A stretch of 55,341 bases of DNA from Ramlibacter albus (GTDB lineage Bacteria; Pseudomonadota; Gammaproteobacteria; Burkholderiales; Burkholderiaceae_C): positions 1 to 55,341 of the forward strand of contig NZ_JACORU010000019.1 of the NCBI RefSeq assembly GCF_014297445.1. Direction: 5' to 3'. The position numbers and the translations under genes are program-made. How positions within the stretch are numbered: the first letter of the stretch is position 1; each line of letters starts with the position of its first letter. Below the pieces are notes generated by a model. The model was given only the letters and a program-made list of their open reading frames with translations. It ran no database searches and was not told where the DNA came from. Positions 42,350-51,089 of this stretch are shown piece after piece.

Positions 42350-42406
42350 GGAGCGCGATTGTCGGCGAGGCGGCGCAACGCCGCTTGCGGCCGATTACCA
42401 TAGGCC

Positions 42407-43234
42407 ATGCTTGCCACGCCGCCGCATTTCGTCCCGCTGCACGCGCACCAGCCCTGCTCGCAGGAGCATATTTTTGTTTTCCGCGGCGGCACGCTGCTGG
42501 TCCGGGAAGAGGACCTCGCGTTGCCGTCCGAAGCCGAGTGCGCCGCGCTCGGCGTTTCGCTGCACGAAGCGCGGCCGGTGGGGCTGCTCGGCGAGCACTT
42601 CTGCCGCACGGCGTGGGTCGATGCATCTGCGGCGGACCCCGGTAACGGTTTCGTGTTCAAGCCCTTGCGCTCGCTGTTCGGCGCGATCGACACGCACCTG
42701 CTTTCCGTCGGCGGCCGCGCTTTCCAGATCGCCGAGTGGGCACGCACGCATCGCTTCTGCGGCGCATGCGGCGGCCCGATGCAGGCGGTGGACGGCGAGC
42801 GCTGCATGCGCTGCACAGTTTGCGGCCATGCGGCCTACCCGCGCATCTCGCCGGCGATGATGGTGCTGGTGCGCAAGGGCGACGCCATCCTGCTCGCGCG
42901 CAACGTGCTTGCACCGAACGGCCGGTTCAGCGCGCTTGCGGGTTTCCTCGAAGCGGGCGAGTCGGTGGAGGACGCGATCCACCGCGAGGTGTTCGAGGAA
43001 GTGGGCCTGCGCGTGCGCGACCTGCGCTACTTCGGCAGCCAGTCCTGGCCCTTCCCGCATTCGCTGATGATTGCCTTCACGGCCGAGTACGAGAGCGGGG
43101 AGATCACGGTGGACACGCGCGAGATCGCGGAGGCGCGGTGGTTCGGGCCGGGTGACGAGTTGCCGCCGTATGCGACGGGCATTTCGATTTCGGGCGAGCT
43201 GATCCGCAGCAACCTGCCGCGCGCCACCCCCTAG
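42407..43234 (+). CDS. nudC: NAD(+) diphosphatase / NAD-cap RNA decapping Nudix enzyme
   Basis: 275 aa. An N-terminal substrate domain is followed by a zinc site (FCGACGGPM and MRCTVCGHAAYPR, about residues 117-145), the Nudix box GFLEAGESVEDAIHREVFEEVGL (about 178-200; a perfect GX5EX7REUXEEXGU), and SQSWPFPHSLM, the NudC-specific SQPWPFPxS motif with Pro replaced by Ser. It hydrolyses NADH/NAD to NMN and AMP and can remove NAD caps from RNA. It overlaps the convergent pseudouridine-synthase-like gene by 4 nt at the stop codons. Confidence 0.95.
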   Translation: MLATPPHFVPLHAHQPCSQEHIFVFRGGTLLVREEDLALPSEAECAALGVSLHEARPVGLLGEHFCRTAWVDASAADPGNGFVFKPLRSLFGAIDTHLLSVGGRAFQIAEWARTHRFCGACGGPMQAVDGERCMRCTVCGHAAYPRISPAMMVLVRKGDAILLARNVLAPNGRFSALAGFLEAGESVEDAIHREVFEEVGLRVRDLRYFGSQSWPFPHSLMIAFTAEYESGEITVDTREIAEARWFGPGDELPPYATGISISGELIRSNLPRATP

Positions 43235-43944
43235 AACCGCTCGTTCGGCGCCAGGTAGCGCCACTGCCCCACCGGCAGCCCGGCCATCGGCACGCGGCCG
43301 ACGCGGATGCGCTTGAGCGCCTTGAGCTGCAAGCCCACCTGCTCGCACATCCACGGCACGGCGTCCATCGGCAGCCCCTTGGCGGCGATGCGCAAGCGCG
43401 TTTCGCTCTGCCAGCTGGTGCGCGCATGCGGCAACGGGCGGCCCTTCCACGCAAGCCCGGTGGACAAACGCTCCAGGCCGCCGGGTGCGATGGTGCCTGC
43501 CACTTCCGCGATCAGTTCCTGCTCGACAAGATGCCCCTCCTCGTGCAGCTTGCGCACGATGCGGGCGTCCTGGCTGAAGATGCACAGGCCCTCGGCAGGC
43601 GTGGCCAACGGCAGCAGCACCGAGAGCCCCGCGTGATGGCTCTTCACGCGCCGGATGCCCGATGCATCGCCCTGCCATCGCGTCCCGGCGCCGAGCAGCG
43701 CCTGCGCCTCGGCGATGTCCATGCCCGAGGGCTTGTGCAGCAGGAAGGTGGCGGCCACGGGCGGCTGCAGTTCCGCAGCCGGATCCACTTCGACACGTTC
43801 GTTCACGACGCGGGCCTGCGGCTCCTCGACGACCCGGCCGTCCACGCGCACCCAGCCCTCCGCGATGTACTGCTCCGCTTCGCGGCGCGAACAGGGCACG
43901 AGGGCGGCAACCACCTTGGACAGGCGCATCGGTTCGACGGGCAT
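43231..43944 (-). CDS. RluB/E/F-like pseudouridine synthase homologue lacking the catalytic Asp
   Basis: 237 aa. The S4 RNA-binding domain (about residues 6-50, MRLSKVVAALVPCSRREAEQYIAEGWVRVDGRVV) and RsuA-type fold are clear (LLHKPSGMD replaces NKPxG; a late LKALKRIRVGRVPMAGLPVG matches the family ending L.RxRIGxxxLxxLxxGxxR). However, the catalytic motif G-R-L-D-x-x-T-x-G-L is here VLLPLATPAEGLCIFSQD: the Asp aligns with Ala and the Arg with Pro (about residue 118). It is thus probably an RNA-binding paralogue without synthase activity. Start 17 bp from the divergent phospholipase D gene. Confidence 0.8.
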   Translation of the reverse strand: MPVEPMRLSKVVAALVPCSRREAEQYIAEGWVRVDGRVVEEPQARVVNERVEVDPAAELQPPVAATFLLHKPSGMDIAEAQALLGAGTRWQGDASGIRRVKSHHAGLSVLLPLATPAEGLCIFSQDARIVRKLHEEGHLVEQELIAEVAGTIAPGGLERLSTGLAWKGRPLPHARTSWQSETRLRIAAKGLPMDAVPWMCEQVGLQLKALKRIRVGRVPMAGLPVGQWRYLAPNERF

Positions 43945-43961
43945 GCGCTATTCTCGTGCGG

Positions 43962-45224
43962 ATGCCGACCGTCATCCTTGTTGTTGCGGCGGTCCTCGTC
44001 GTCGTGTTCGTCGCCGTCAACTTCGCGGCGGGCGAAAGAAAAGTCGAAAAGGACATCGAACACCTCTACGGTGCCGAGGACCCCCAGTTCCTGCGTTCCA
44101 TGGGCCTGCTCGTGGGCCCGTCCATCCTCGAGGGCAACTCGGTGCGCGCGCTCGTCAATGGCGACGAGATCTTCCCCGCGATGCTCGAAGCGATCCGCGG
44201 GGCCCAGCACTCCATCCTGTTCGAAAGCTACATCTACTGGTCCGGTGACATCGGCGAGGAATTCGCCGCCGCGCTGGCCGAGCGCGCACGCGCGGGCGTG
44301 AAGGTGCACGTGCTCGTCGACTGGGTGGGCAGCGCGCGCATGGAGCAGCGGCTCGAGCAGCAGATGCGCGATGCCGGCGTGGAGGTGGAGAAGTACCACC
44401 CGCTGCGCTGGTACAACCTGGGCCGCCTGAACAACCGCACGCACCGCAAGCTGCTCATCGCGGACGGCCGCATCGGCTTCACCGGCGGCGTGGGCATCGC
44501 GCAGAACTGGACCGGCCACGCGCAGGACCCGGAGCACTGGCGCGACTCGCACTTCCGCGTGGAAGGGCCGGTGGTGGCGCAAATGCAGAGCGTCATGCTC
44601 GACAACTGGGTGAAAACGAAGGGCCACGTGCTGCACGGCCCCGAATACTTCCCGCCGCTGCAGCCGGCCGGCGAGCAGAAGGCGCAAATGTTCTCCAGCT
44701 CGCCCTCGGGCGGCAGCGAGAGCATGCTGATGATGGTCCTGCTGGCGATCACCGCGGCGTGCAAGACCATCGACCTCTCCAGCGCGTACTTCGTGCCCGA
44801 AGGCATCGCACGGCGCGCGCTCGTCGCGGCGGCCAAACGCGGCGTGCGCATCCGCATCGTCGTGCCGGGCAAGCACATCGACGCGGAGACCGTCCGCCGC
44901 GCCTCGCGCGCGCTCTGGGGCGAGCTGCTGGAAGCCGGCATCGAGATCCACGAATACCAGCCGACGATGTACCACTGCAAGGTGATGATCGTCGACGGCT
45001 TCATGACCAGCGTGGGCTCGACCAACTTCGACGTGCGATCATTCCGCCTGAACGACGAGGCGAACCTGAACGTCTACGATGCGGACTTCGCGGCGCGGCA
45101 GGCGAGGATCTTCGAGGAAGACCTGAAGCAGGCGCGGCGCATCACGCTCGAGGAGTGGAAGGCGCGGCCCTGGCGTGAGAAGCTGCACGAGCGCGCGTTT
45201 GCGCTGCTGCGCATCGCGCTGTAG
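43962..45224 (+). CDS. Cardiolipin synthase-like phospholipase D family protein
   Basis: 420 aa from the ATG at 43962. An N-terminal membrane helix (VILVVAAVLVVVFVAVNF, residues 3-21) anchors it to the inner membrane. Two HKD motifs are present: THRKLLIADGRIGFTGG (about residue 162) and YHCKVMIVDGFMTSVGSTNFD (about 338), both complete. The spacing and length fit ClsB/ClsA-like cardiolipin synthases, which condense phosphatidylglycerol or phosphatidylethanolamine. It has one helix rather than the two of ClsA. Only 17 bp separate its start from the divergent gene, so each promoter must lie within the neighbour. Confidence 0.9.
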   Translation: MPTVILVVAAVLVVVFVAVNFAAGERKVEKDIEHLYGAEDPQFLRSMGLLVGPSILEGNSVRALVNGDEIFPAMLEAIRGAQHSILFESYIYWSGDIGEEFAAALAERARAGVKVHVLVDWVGSARMEQRLEQQMRDAGVEVEKYHPLRWYNLGRLNNRTHRKLLIADGRIGFTGGVGIAQNWTGHAQDPEHWRDSHFRVEGPVVAQMQSVMLDNWVKTKGHVLHGPEYFPPLQPAGEQKAQMFSSSPSGGSESMLMMVLLAITAACKTIDLSSAYFVPEGIARRALVAAAKRGVRIRIVVPGKHIDAETVRRASRALWGELLEAGIEIHEYQPTMYHCKVMIVDGFMTSVGSTNFDVRSFRLNDEANLNVYDADFAARQARIFEEDLKQARRITLEEWKARPWREKLHERAFALLRIAL

Positions 45225-45248
45225 TTCATTGAAGTCAAGGAAGCAGTC

Positions 45249-46223
45249 ATGACGAAAAAAGATTTCAGCCGGCGCGAAGTCCTCGCCGCAGGCGTCTCGC
45301 TGGCCGCGGGCGGCCACGCGTTCGCGCAGTCCGACGCACCGATCCGCCTCGTCGTCACCTTTCCGCCCGGCGGCAGCACCGACATCACCGCGCGCATCAT
45401 CCAGCCCGAACTGGCCAGGCGCATCGGCCGTCCCGTCGTCGTGGAGAACAAGCCGGGCGCGGCGAGCCAGTTGGCCACAGACTACGTCGCCAAGTCGCGG
45501 CCCGACGGCAACACGCTGCTCGTGAGCTTCGACTCGCACGCGATCAACGCCGTGGCCAAGCCGAAACTTCCGTACGACACCTTCAAGGACTTCACGGGCG
45601 TCACGCTCGCGGTGCGCTTCCCGCTCGTGATCGGCGCGTCGGCATCGGTGCCGGCCAATGACTTGCGCGGCTTCCTCGAAGCGGCGCGCAAGCAGCCGGG
45701 CAAGTTCAGTTATGCCTCGACCGGCGTCGGCTCGATGAACCAGCTGGTGATGGAGGACATCAAGCGCAAGGCCAACGTGTTCGTGCTGCACGTGCCGTAT
45801 GGCGGCGGCGGGCCGGCCGTGCAGGCGGTGCTGGGCGACGTGTCGCAGCTCACGCTTTTGAGTTACGCCGCGCTCAAGGGCCAGATCGCGGCGGGCAAGA
45901 TCAAGCCGCTGGCGGTGACGGGCTCGAAGCGCCTTGCGGACCTGCCGAACGTGCCGACTGTGGCGGAGTCGGGCTTCCCCGGCTTCGAGGCGTATTCGTG
46001 GATCGGCATCTTCGCGCCTTCGGCCACGCCGCCGGAGACGGTGCGCATGCTGACGGACGCCTTCCGCGCCACGCTGCAATCGCCCGAAGTGCACAGCAAA
46101 CTCACGGCGGGCGGCTTCGAAGTGATGGCAACCGACGGCGCGGGCGCGGACCGCCACGCGCGGCAGGAGTACGAGCGCTGGAGCGCGTTCGTGCGCGACA
46201 CCAAGCTGAAGATCGACGAATGA
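45249..46223 (+). CDS. Bug/TctC-family receptor with Tat-like signal
   Basis: 324 aa. The ATG at 45249 has AAGGAAG behind it. The N terminus TKKDFSRREVLAAGVSLAAGG is a twin-arginine signal with cleavage AFA-QSD. Hallmarks are IRLVVTFPPGGSTDI, VVVENKPGAASQLATD (GAAS for GAGG), PDGNTLLVS and VPYGGGGPAVQAVLGDV. It overlaps the next gene, a VOC-type protein, by ATGA, so the two form an operon and may handle the same compound. Confidence 0.92.
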   Translation: MTKKDFSRREVLAAGVSLAAGGHAFAQSDAPIRLVVTFPPGGSTDITARIIQPELARRIGRPVVVENKPGAASQLATDYVAKSRPDGNTLLVSFDSHAINAVAKPKLPYDTFKDFTGVTLAVRFPLVIGASASVPANDLRGFLEAARKQPGKFSYASTGVGSMNQLVMEDIKRKANVFVLHVPYGGGGPAVQAVLGDVSQLTLLSYAALKGQIAAGKIKPLAVTGSKRLADLPNVPTVAESGFPGFEAYSWIGIFAPSATPPETVRMLTDAFRATLQSPEVHSKLTAGGFEVMATDGAGADRHARQEYERWSAFVRDTKLKIDE

Positions 46224-46924
46224 CGTTGCTGCGGCTGGACCATGTGGTGATCGCCGTGCGCGACCTCGAGCGCGCTGTCGGCGATTGCGAGAGCGCCGGC
46301 TACACGGTGATGGAAGGCGGCCGCCACCCGGGCCGCAACACGCGCAATGCGCTGGTGGTGTTCGAGGACGGCGCGTACCTGGAGCTGATCACCTACAGCG
46401 CGCCGTCGCCGGACGAGCGCTGGTGGCGCCAACTCGATGCGCACGGCGACGGGCTCGTCGACTTCGCGCTGCTGCCGCACGACCTGCCTGCGGTCGTCGC
46501 TGAGGCGAAGGCGCGAGGCCTCGCCGGAATCAACGGGCCCTTGCCCGGTGGCCGGCTGCGGCCGGATGGGCAACGAGTCCAATGGCAGACCGCGCGGCAG
46601 TCGCGGCACGACCTGCCGTTCCTCTGCGCCGACCTCACGCCGCGTGCGCTGCGCGTGCCCGAGGGCGAAGTGCGACACCACGCCAACGGCGCGACGGGGA
46701 TTGCCGAAGTGACGGTAGCTGTGGCCGATGTCGATGCGTCGCTGGCTCGCTATCGCGCCTTCCTCGGTGACGAAGCGGTGCAGGACGGCACCGTGCTGCT
46801 CGAAGGCGCGCGCATCGTGCTCGTGCGCGACGCCGCCCGTCAACGCGACGAGGGCCCCTGCGGCGTACACGTCACGTTCGCCGGAAACGCACAGCGCCCG
46901 CTCGACCTGCCTTTCACGCGCTGA
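46220..46924 (+). CDS. VOC-family (glyoxalase-like) protein
   Basis: 234 aa with the start codon overlapping the Bug stop (ATGA). It opens MTLLRLDHVVIAVRDLERAV, a typical first strand of vicinal-oxygen-chelate domains with the metal His at residue 8, and has a second half IAEVTVAVADVDASLARYRAFLG, giving two VOC modules. AYLELITY supplies a likely metal Glu. Members include dioxygenases, isomerases and lyases; the particular reaction cannot be told. Tail-to-tail with the MFS gene, the stop codons abutting. Confidence 0.82.
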   Translation: MTLLRLDHVVIAVRDLERAVGDCESAGYTVMEGGRHPGRNTRNALVVFEDGAYLELITYSAPSPDERWWRQLDAHGDGLVDFALLPHDLPAVVAEAKARGLAGINGPLPGGRLRPDGQRVQWQTARQSRHDLPFLCADLTPRALRVPEGEVRHHANGATGIAEVTVAVADVDASLARYRAFLGDEAVQDGTVLLEGARIVLVRDAARQRDEGPCGVHVTFAGNAQRPLDLPFTR

Positions 46925-48466
46925 TCAGTGCGCCCCTGCCGCCGCATCCGCCGACCCGGCGGACGACTGCGGCTTGCTCAACCACACCAGCGGCACCAGC
47001 AACACGAACACCACCGCCGAGAAATAGAACAGGTCCGTCGCCGCCATCGTGAACGCCTGCTGGTCCACCAGCCGGTTCACCTGCGCCAGGGCAGCCTCCG
47101 GCGGCATCCCACTCGCCGCCAGCGACGAGAACGTCGACTGCGCCGCCGGGCTTGCTGCGTTCACCGTCTCCGCCATGTGCGCGTGGTGCATCACCGCACG
47201 ATGCTCCCAAACCGTCGTCGAGATCGACGTGCCGAACGCGCCCGCCGTGATCCGCGCGAAGTTCGTCAGCCCCGACGCGGCCGGTATCTGGTGCGGCGCC
47301 AGCCCCGACAGCGTGATCGTCACCAGCGGGATGAAGAAGAACGCGACCGCGATGCCCTGCACGATGGTGGGCAGCACGATGGTGGCATAGTCCGCGTTCG
47401 TGTTGAAGTTGGAGCGCATCCACATCACCACCGCGAACACGAGGAACGCGAAGGTGGCCAGCTTGCGCGGGTCCACGCGCCCCACGTTGCGCCCGACGAT
47501 GGGCGACAGGATCATCGCGAACAACCCCACCGGCGCGAGCACCTCGCCCGCATCCGTGGCCGTGTAGCCCATGAACTGCTGCAGCCACAGCGGCAGGAGC
47601 ACGAGGCTGCCGAAGAACAGCGCGTACGCGAACGACGTCGCGAGCGTGCCCGACCAGAAGTTGCGCCGCGCGAACAGGCGCAGGTCCACCACCGGGTGCT
47701 CCTCCGTCAGCTCCCACACGAGGAAGAGCGCGAAGCCGACCAGCGCCGTCACGCCCAGCCCCACCACCAGCGGCGACTCGAACCAGTCGTACTCCTTGCC
47801 GATGTCCAGCATCACCTGCATCGCGGCGATCCAGATCACGAGCAGCGCCAGCCCCACCTTGTCGATGGGCAGCTTGTGGCGCGTGCTCTCGCGCTTGTGG
47901 TAGATGCCCCAGGTGGCGAGCGCCGCCACCACGCCGACGGGCACGTTGATGTAGAAGATCCACGGCCAGCTGATGTTGTCCGTGATCCAGCCGCCCAGCA
48001 GTGGCCCGGCAACCGGAGCGATCAGCGTCGTCATGGACCACGCGGCCATCGCCACGCCGGCCAGCGCGCGCGGGTAACTCGAAAGCAGCAGCGACTGCGA
48101 CAGCGGAATCATCGGCCCGGCCACGAAGCCCTGCACCGCGCGGAAGAAGATCAGCATGCCCATGTTGGGCGCGAGCCCGCACAGCAGCGAGGCGGCGACG
48201 AACAGCAGCACGCTCGCCACGAACAGGCGCACCTGCCCGAAGCGCTGCGACAGCCACCCGGTGAGCGGCACGCCGATGGCGTTGGCCACCGCGAAGCTCG
48301 TGATCACCCACGTGCCCTGGTTGGGGCTGACGCCGAGGTCCCCCGCGATGGCGGGCAACGAAACGTTGGCGATGGACGTGTCCAGCACGTTCATGAACGT
48401 GGCCGTGGACAGCGCGATGGTGCCCCAGAGGCGCGCGCTGCCGCTCAGCGGTTCGGGTGCCGTCAT
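46925..48466 (-). CDS. emrB: EmrB/QacA-type MFS drug exporter (DHA2)
   Basis: 513 aa with about 14 hydrophobic helices, as in DHA2 transporters. Motifs are LDTSIANVSLPAIAGDLG (motif D1), GWLSQRFGQVRLF (motif A), LIFFRAVQGFVAGPMIPLS (motif B) and WSMTTLIAPVAGPLLGGWITD (motif C, exporter-specific). It lies 5 bp after emrA on the same strand. It exports hydrophobic toxins by proton antiport through EmrA and an outer-membrane channel, here the NodT-type gene of the same operon. The MarR repressor is the first gene. Confidence 0.93.
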   Translation of the reverse strand: MTAPEPLSGSARLWGTIALSTATFMNVLDTSIANVSLPAIAGDLGVSPNQGTWVITSFAVANAIGVPLTGWLSQRFGQVRLFVASVLLFVAASLLCGLAPNMGMLIFFRAVQGFVAGPMIPLSQSLLLSSYPRALAGVAMAAWSMTTLIAPVAGPLLGGWITDNISWPWIFYINVPVGVVAALATWGIYHKRESTRHKLPIDKVGLALLVIWIAAMQVMLDIGKEYDWFESPLVVGLGVTALVGFALFLVWELTEEHPVVDLRLFARRNFWSGTLATSFAYALFFGSLVLLPLWLQQFMGYTATDAGEVLAPVGLFAMILSPIVGRNVGRVDPRKLATFAFLVFAVVMWMRSNFNTNADYATIVLPTIVQGIAVAFFFIPLVTITLSGLAPHQIPAASGLTNFARITAGAFGTSISTTVWEHRAVMHHAHMAETVNAASPAAQSTFSSLAASGMPPEAALAQVNRLVDQQAFTMAATDLFYFSAVVFVLLVPLVWLSKPQSSAGSADAAAGAH

Positions 48467-48471
48467 CGCGT

Positions 48472-49686
48472 CTACTTCCGGGCGGCGGAGGCGCCTGCGA
48501 GATGGGTCGAGCGGCCCGAGTTGACGGCGATGATGCGGCGCACGTCGGCCTCCGCACCCGCGTCGAGCGTGTCGAACACCGGCGTCTGCGACATGGCGGC
48601 GGCGCGCGGCGCATCGGCCAGCGTCTTGCCGTCCTGCATGCTCACGTCCACCGTGGCTTCCATCGACAGGCCCACGCGCAGCGGGTTCTTGTTGACGTCC
48701 TGCGGGTCGAGCGCCACGCGCACGGGGACGCGCTGCACCACCTTGATCCAGTTGCCGGTGGCGTTCTGCGCGGGCAGCAGCGCGAAGGCCGCGCCCGTGC
48801 CGACGCCCAGGCCCTGCACGGTGCCGCGGTATTCGACGCGCTTGCCATAGATGTCGGCGGTGAGCTTCACCGGCTGGCCGATGCGGATCTTGCGCAACTG
48901 ACTTTCCTTGAAGTTCGCGTCCACCCACACCTGGTTGAGCGGCACGATGGACATGAGCGTGGTGCCCGCGTTCACGCGCTGGCCGAGCTGCACGGTGCGC
49001 TTGGCGACGTAGCCGTCCACCGGCGCCGGCAGCGCGGCGCGCTGCGCGGCGATCCACGCCTCGCGCACCTTGGCGGCCGCGGCCAGCACCTGCGGGTGCT
49101 GGTCCACGCTGGTGCCTTCGGTGAGCGCCTGGTTGGTGGCGAGCTGCTCCTTCGCCGCGGTGACGCCGGCGTTGGCGGCCTCGAGCGCACTGCGCGCATT
49201 GGCCAGCTGCGTGACGGCGTGGTTCAGCTCTTCCCTCGACACGGCGCCGTTGCCGACGAGCGACTGGCGGCGCGCGAGGTCGTCCTGCGCGCGGCGCACC
49301 TCGGCGTTGGCCTTGTCGATGTCGGCGGCGCGCAGTTTCACCTGCGCGGCCAGCGCGGCGTTGTTCGAGTAGAGCGTGCGCACCTGGCGCACGGTCTGCG
49401 CGAGGTTGGCTTCCGCCTGCTGCAGCGCGACGCTGACGTCGGCGGGGTCGAGCTTGACCAGCGGCTGGCCCGCCTTCACGTAGTCGGTGTCGTCGGCGTA
49501 GATCGCTTGCACCGTGCCGCCGATCTGCGGCGTGATCTGCACGATGTTGCCCTGCACGTAGGCGTTGTCGGTGCTCTCGTAGTGGCTGGCCACCAGCCAC
49601 TCGTAGGCGCCCCAGGCGAGGCCGACCACGGCCACGGTGGCGGCCACGATGGTCAGGCCCTTCTTGCGTTTCTCGTTCATCGCCAT
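48472..49686 (-). CDS. emrA: EmrA-type membrane fusion protein
   Basis: 404 aa with an N-terminal membrane anchor (GLTIVAATVAVVGLAWGAYEWLV, about residues 10-32), then the EmrA/HlyD start STDNAYVQGNIVQITPQIGGTV, a coiled-coil hairpin (about 95-195) and the second lipoyl/barrel half DGYVAKRTVQLGQRVNAG and VWVDANFKESQLRKIRIGQPV. It bridges EmrB and the outer-membrane NodT-type protein in the periplasm. It is 2 bp after the NodT gene stop and 5 bp before emrB. Confidence 0.93.
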   Translation of the reverse strand: MAMNEKRKKGLTIVAATVAVVGLAWGAYEWLVASHYESTDNAYVQGNIVQITPQIGGTVQAIYADDTDYVKAGQPLVKLDPADVSVALQQAEANLAQTVRQVRTLYSNNAALAAQVKLRAADIDKANAEVRRAQDDLARRQSLVGNGAVSREELNHAVTQLANARSALEAANAGVTAAKEQLATNQALTEGTSVDQHPQVLAAAAKVREAWIAAQRAALPAPVDGYVAKRTVQLGQRVNAGTTLMSIVPLNQVWVDANFKESQLRKIRIGQPVKLTADIYGKRVEYRGTVQGLGVGTGAAFALLPAQNATGNWIKVVQRVPVRVALDPQDVNKNPLRVGLSMEATVDVSMQDGKTLADAPRAAAMSQTPVFDTLDAGAEADVRRIIAVNSGRSTHLAGASAARK

Positions 49687-49688
49687 TT

Positions 49689-51089
49689 TCAGATTCCTTG
49701 GCTTTCATAGCCGCCGCCGAGGGCGCGCATCAATTGCACTTGTGCATCGAGCTGGCGGCCCGCCAGGTCCACCGCGAGGCGGCGCTGGTTGAGCACAGCG
49801 GTCTCGGCGGTGAGCACGTTCAGATAGGTGCCGAGCCCCGCGCGGTAGCGCTGCACGGCGATGTCGTAAGCACCTTCGGCCGCGGCCTGCGCGTCGCGCT
49901 GCTCGGCACGCTGCTTCTCGATGGATTGCAGCGTCGCAACCTGGTCCGCGGCTTCGCGGATGGCGTCGACCAGCGTCGCGTTGTAGCCCTCCACTGCGGC
50001 GTCGAGGTCCGCCGCCCGGCCGCGCAGGTTGGCGCGCAGGCGCCCCGCGTCGAAGATCGGCAGGTGCACCGCCGGGCCCATGCCCCATTGCAGGCTGCCC
50101 GCATCGAGCAGCTTGCCGATACCGAGGCTGGACAGGCCAAGGAAAGCGGTGAGGTTGATGCTGGGATAGAACTGCGCCTTCGCACTCGCCACGTCGTGCG
50201 TCGCGGCTTCGGCGCGCCAGCGCGCGGCGGCCACATCGGCGCGGCGCGCGAGCAGGTCCGAGGGGATCGCGTGCGGCGCGGGCACCGGCTTGATCGCAGC
50301 GAGCGCACGCTCTTCAATCTTCGCGTCTGGCTGCGCAACGAGTGCGGAGAGTGCGTTGCGCGCGAGCTGCGCCTGCTCCTGCAGCGCTTCGATCTGCTGG
50401 CGGGCTTCGGGCAGCGCGCCTTCGGCCTGCTTCAATTCGAGCGCGGTATCGAGCCCTGCATTGACGCGATCCCGTACGAGCTTGAGCGCTTCCTCGCGCT
50501 GCGCGAGCGCCCGTCGTGCGACGGCGAGCTGGTCGTGCACGCGCGCGAGCTGGATGTAGCTGCGCGTCACGTTGGCGGCCAGCAGGATGCGCGCGGCTTC
50601 GGTGTCGGCCTGCGCGGCACGCGCCGTGCCCAGCGCCGCTTCGAGCGCCTCGCTGTATTTGCCGAAGAAGTCGATCTCCCAACTGGCACCCAGCTGCAGC
50701 GTCGCGCTCTCGCGGATCGAACCCGCGATGGGCGGCGGCAGCAGCCCGTTCTCGGAATAGCGTTGCCGCGTGACGTCGAACGAGCCGTTGACCTGCGGCA
50801 GCGTGGCCGCGTTCGCCACTTCCAGCACCGACTGCGCCCGGCGCAGGCGCGCCTGCGCGACCTTCAGCGTCGGGTTGCCCGCGAGCGCCTGCGCGACGAG
50901 GCGGTCGAGCTGTTCGTCGCCGAACGCCTTCCACCAGTCGGGGGCGAGGCGTTGCGCGGCAGGCTCGCCGGAAAGACCCAGGGACTGCGGCGTGCGCAAC
51001 GTGGCTTCGGGCTCGATGCCCTTGTAGCTGGCGCAACCGGCCAGCAGCAATGCGGCAGCCAGTGCCGCCATGCGGAAATCAGGTTTCAT
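49689..51089 (-). CDS. NodT-family outer-membrane efflux lipoprotein
   Basis: 466 aa from the ATG at 51089, overlapping the marR stop by 11 nt. The lipobox LLAGCAS (Cys at about residue 18) marks a lipoprotein. TolC-type OEP repeats follow: WWKAFGDEQLDRLVAQALAGNP at the start of the first and RRADVAAARWRAEAATHDVASAKAQFYPSINLTAFLG at the start of the second, the NodT signature. It is the outer channel of the MarR-controlled EmrAB pump. Confidence 0.93.
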   Translation of the reverse strand: MKPDFRMAALAAALLLAGCASYKGIEPEATLRTPQSLGLSGEPAAQRLAPDWWKAFGDEQLDRLVAQALAGNPTLKVAQARLRRAQSVLEVANAATLPQVNGSFDVTRQRYSENGLLPPPIAGSIRESATLQLGASWEIDFFGKYSEALEAALGTARAAQADTEAARILLAANVTRSYIQLARVHDQLAVARRALAQREEALKLVRDRVNAGLDTALELKQAEGALPEARQQIEALQEQAQLARNALSALVAQPDAKIEERALAAIKPVPAPHAIPSDLLARRADVAAARWRAEAATHDVASAKAQFYPSINLTAFLGLSSLGIGKLLDAGSLQWGMGPAVHLPIFDAGRLRANLRGRAADLDAAVEGYNATLVDAIREAADQVATLQSIEKQRAEQRDAQAAAEGAYDIAVQRYRAGLGTYLNVLTAETAVLNQRRLAVDLAGRQLDAQVQLMRALGGGYESQGI

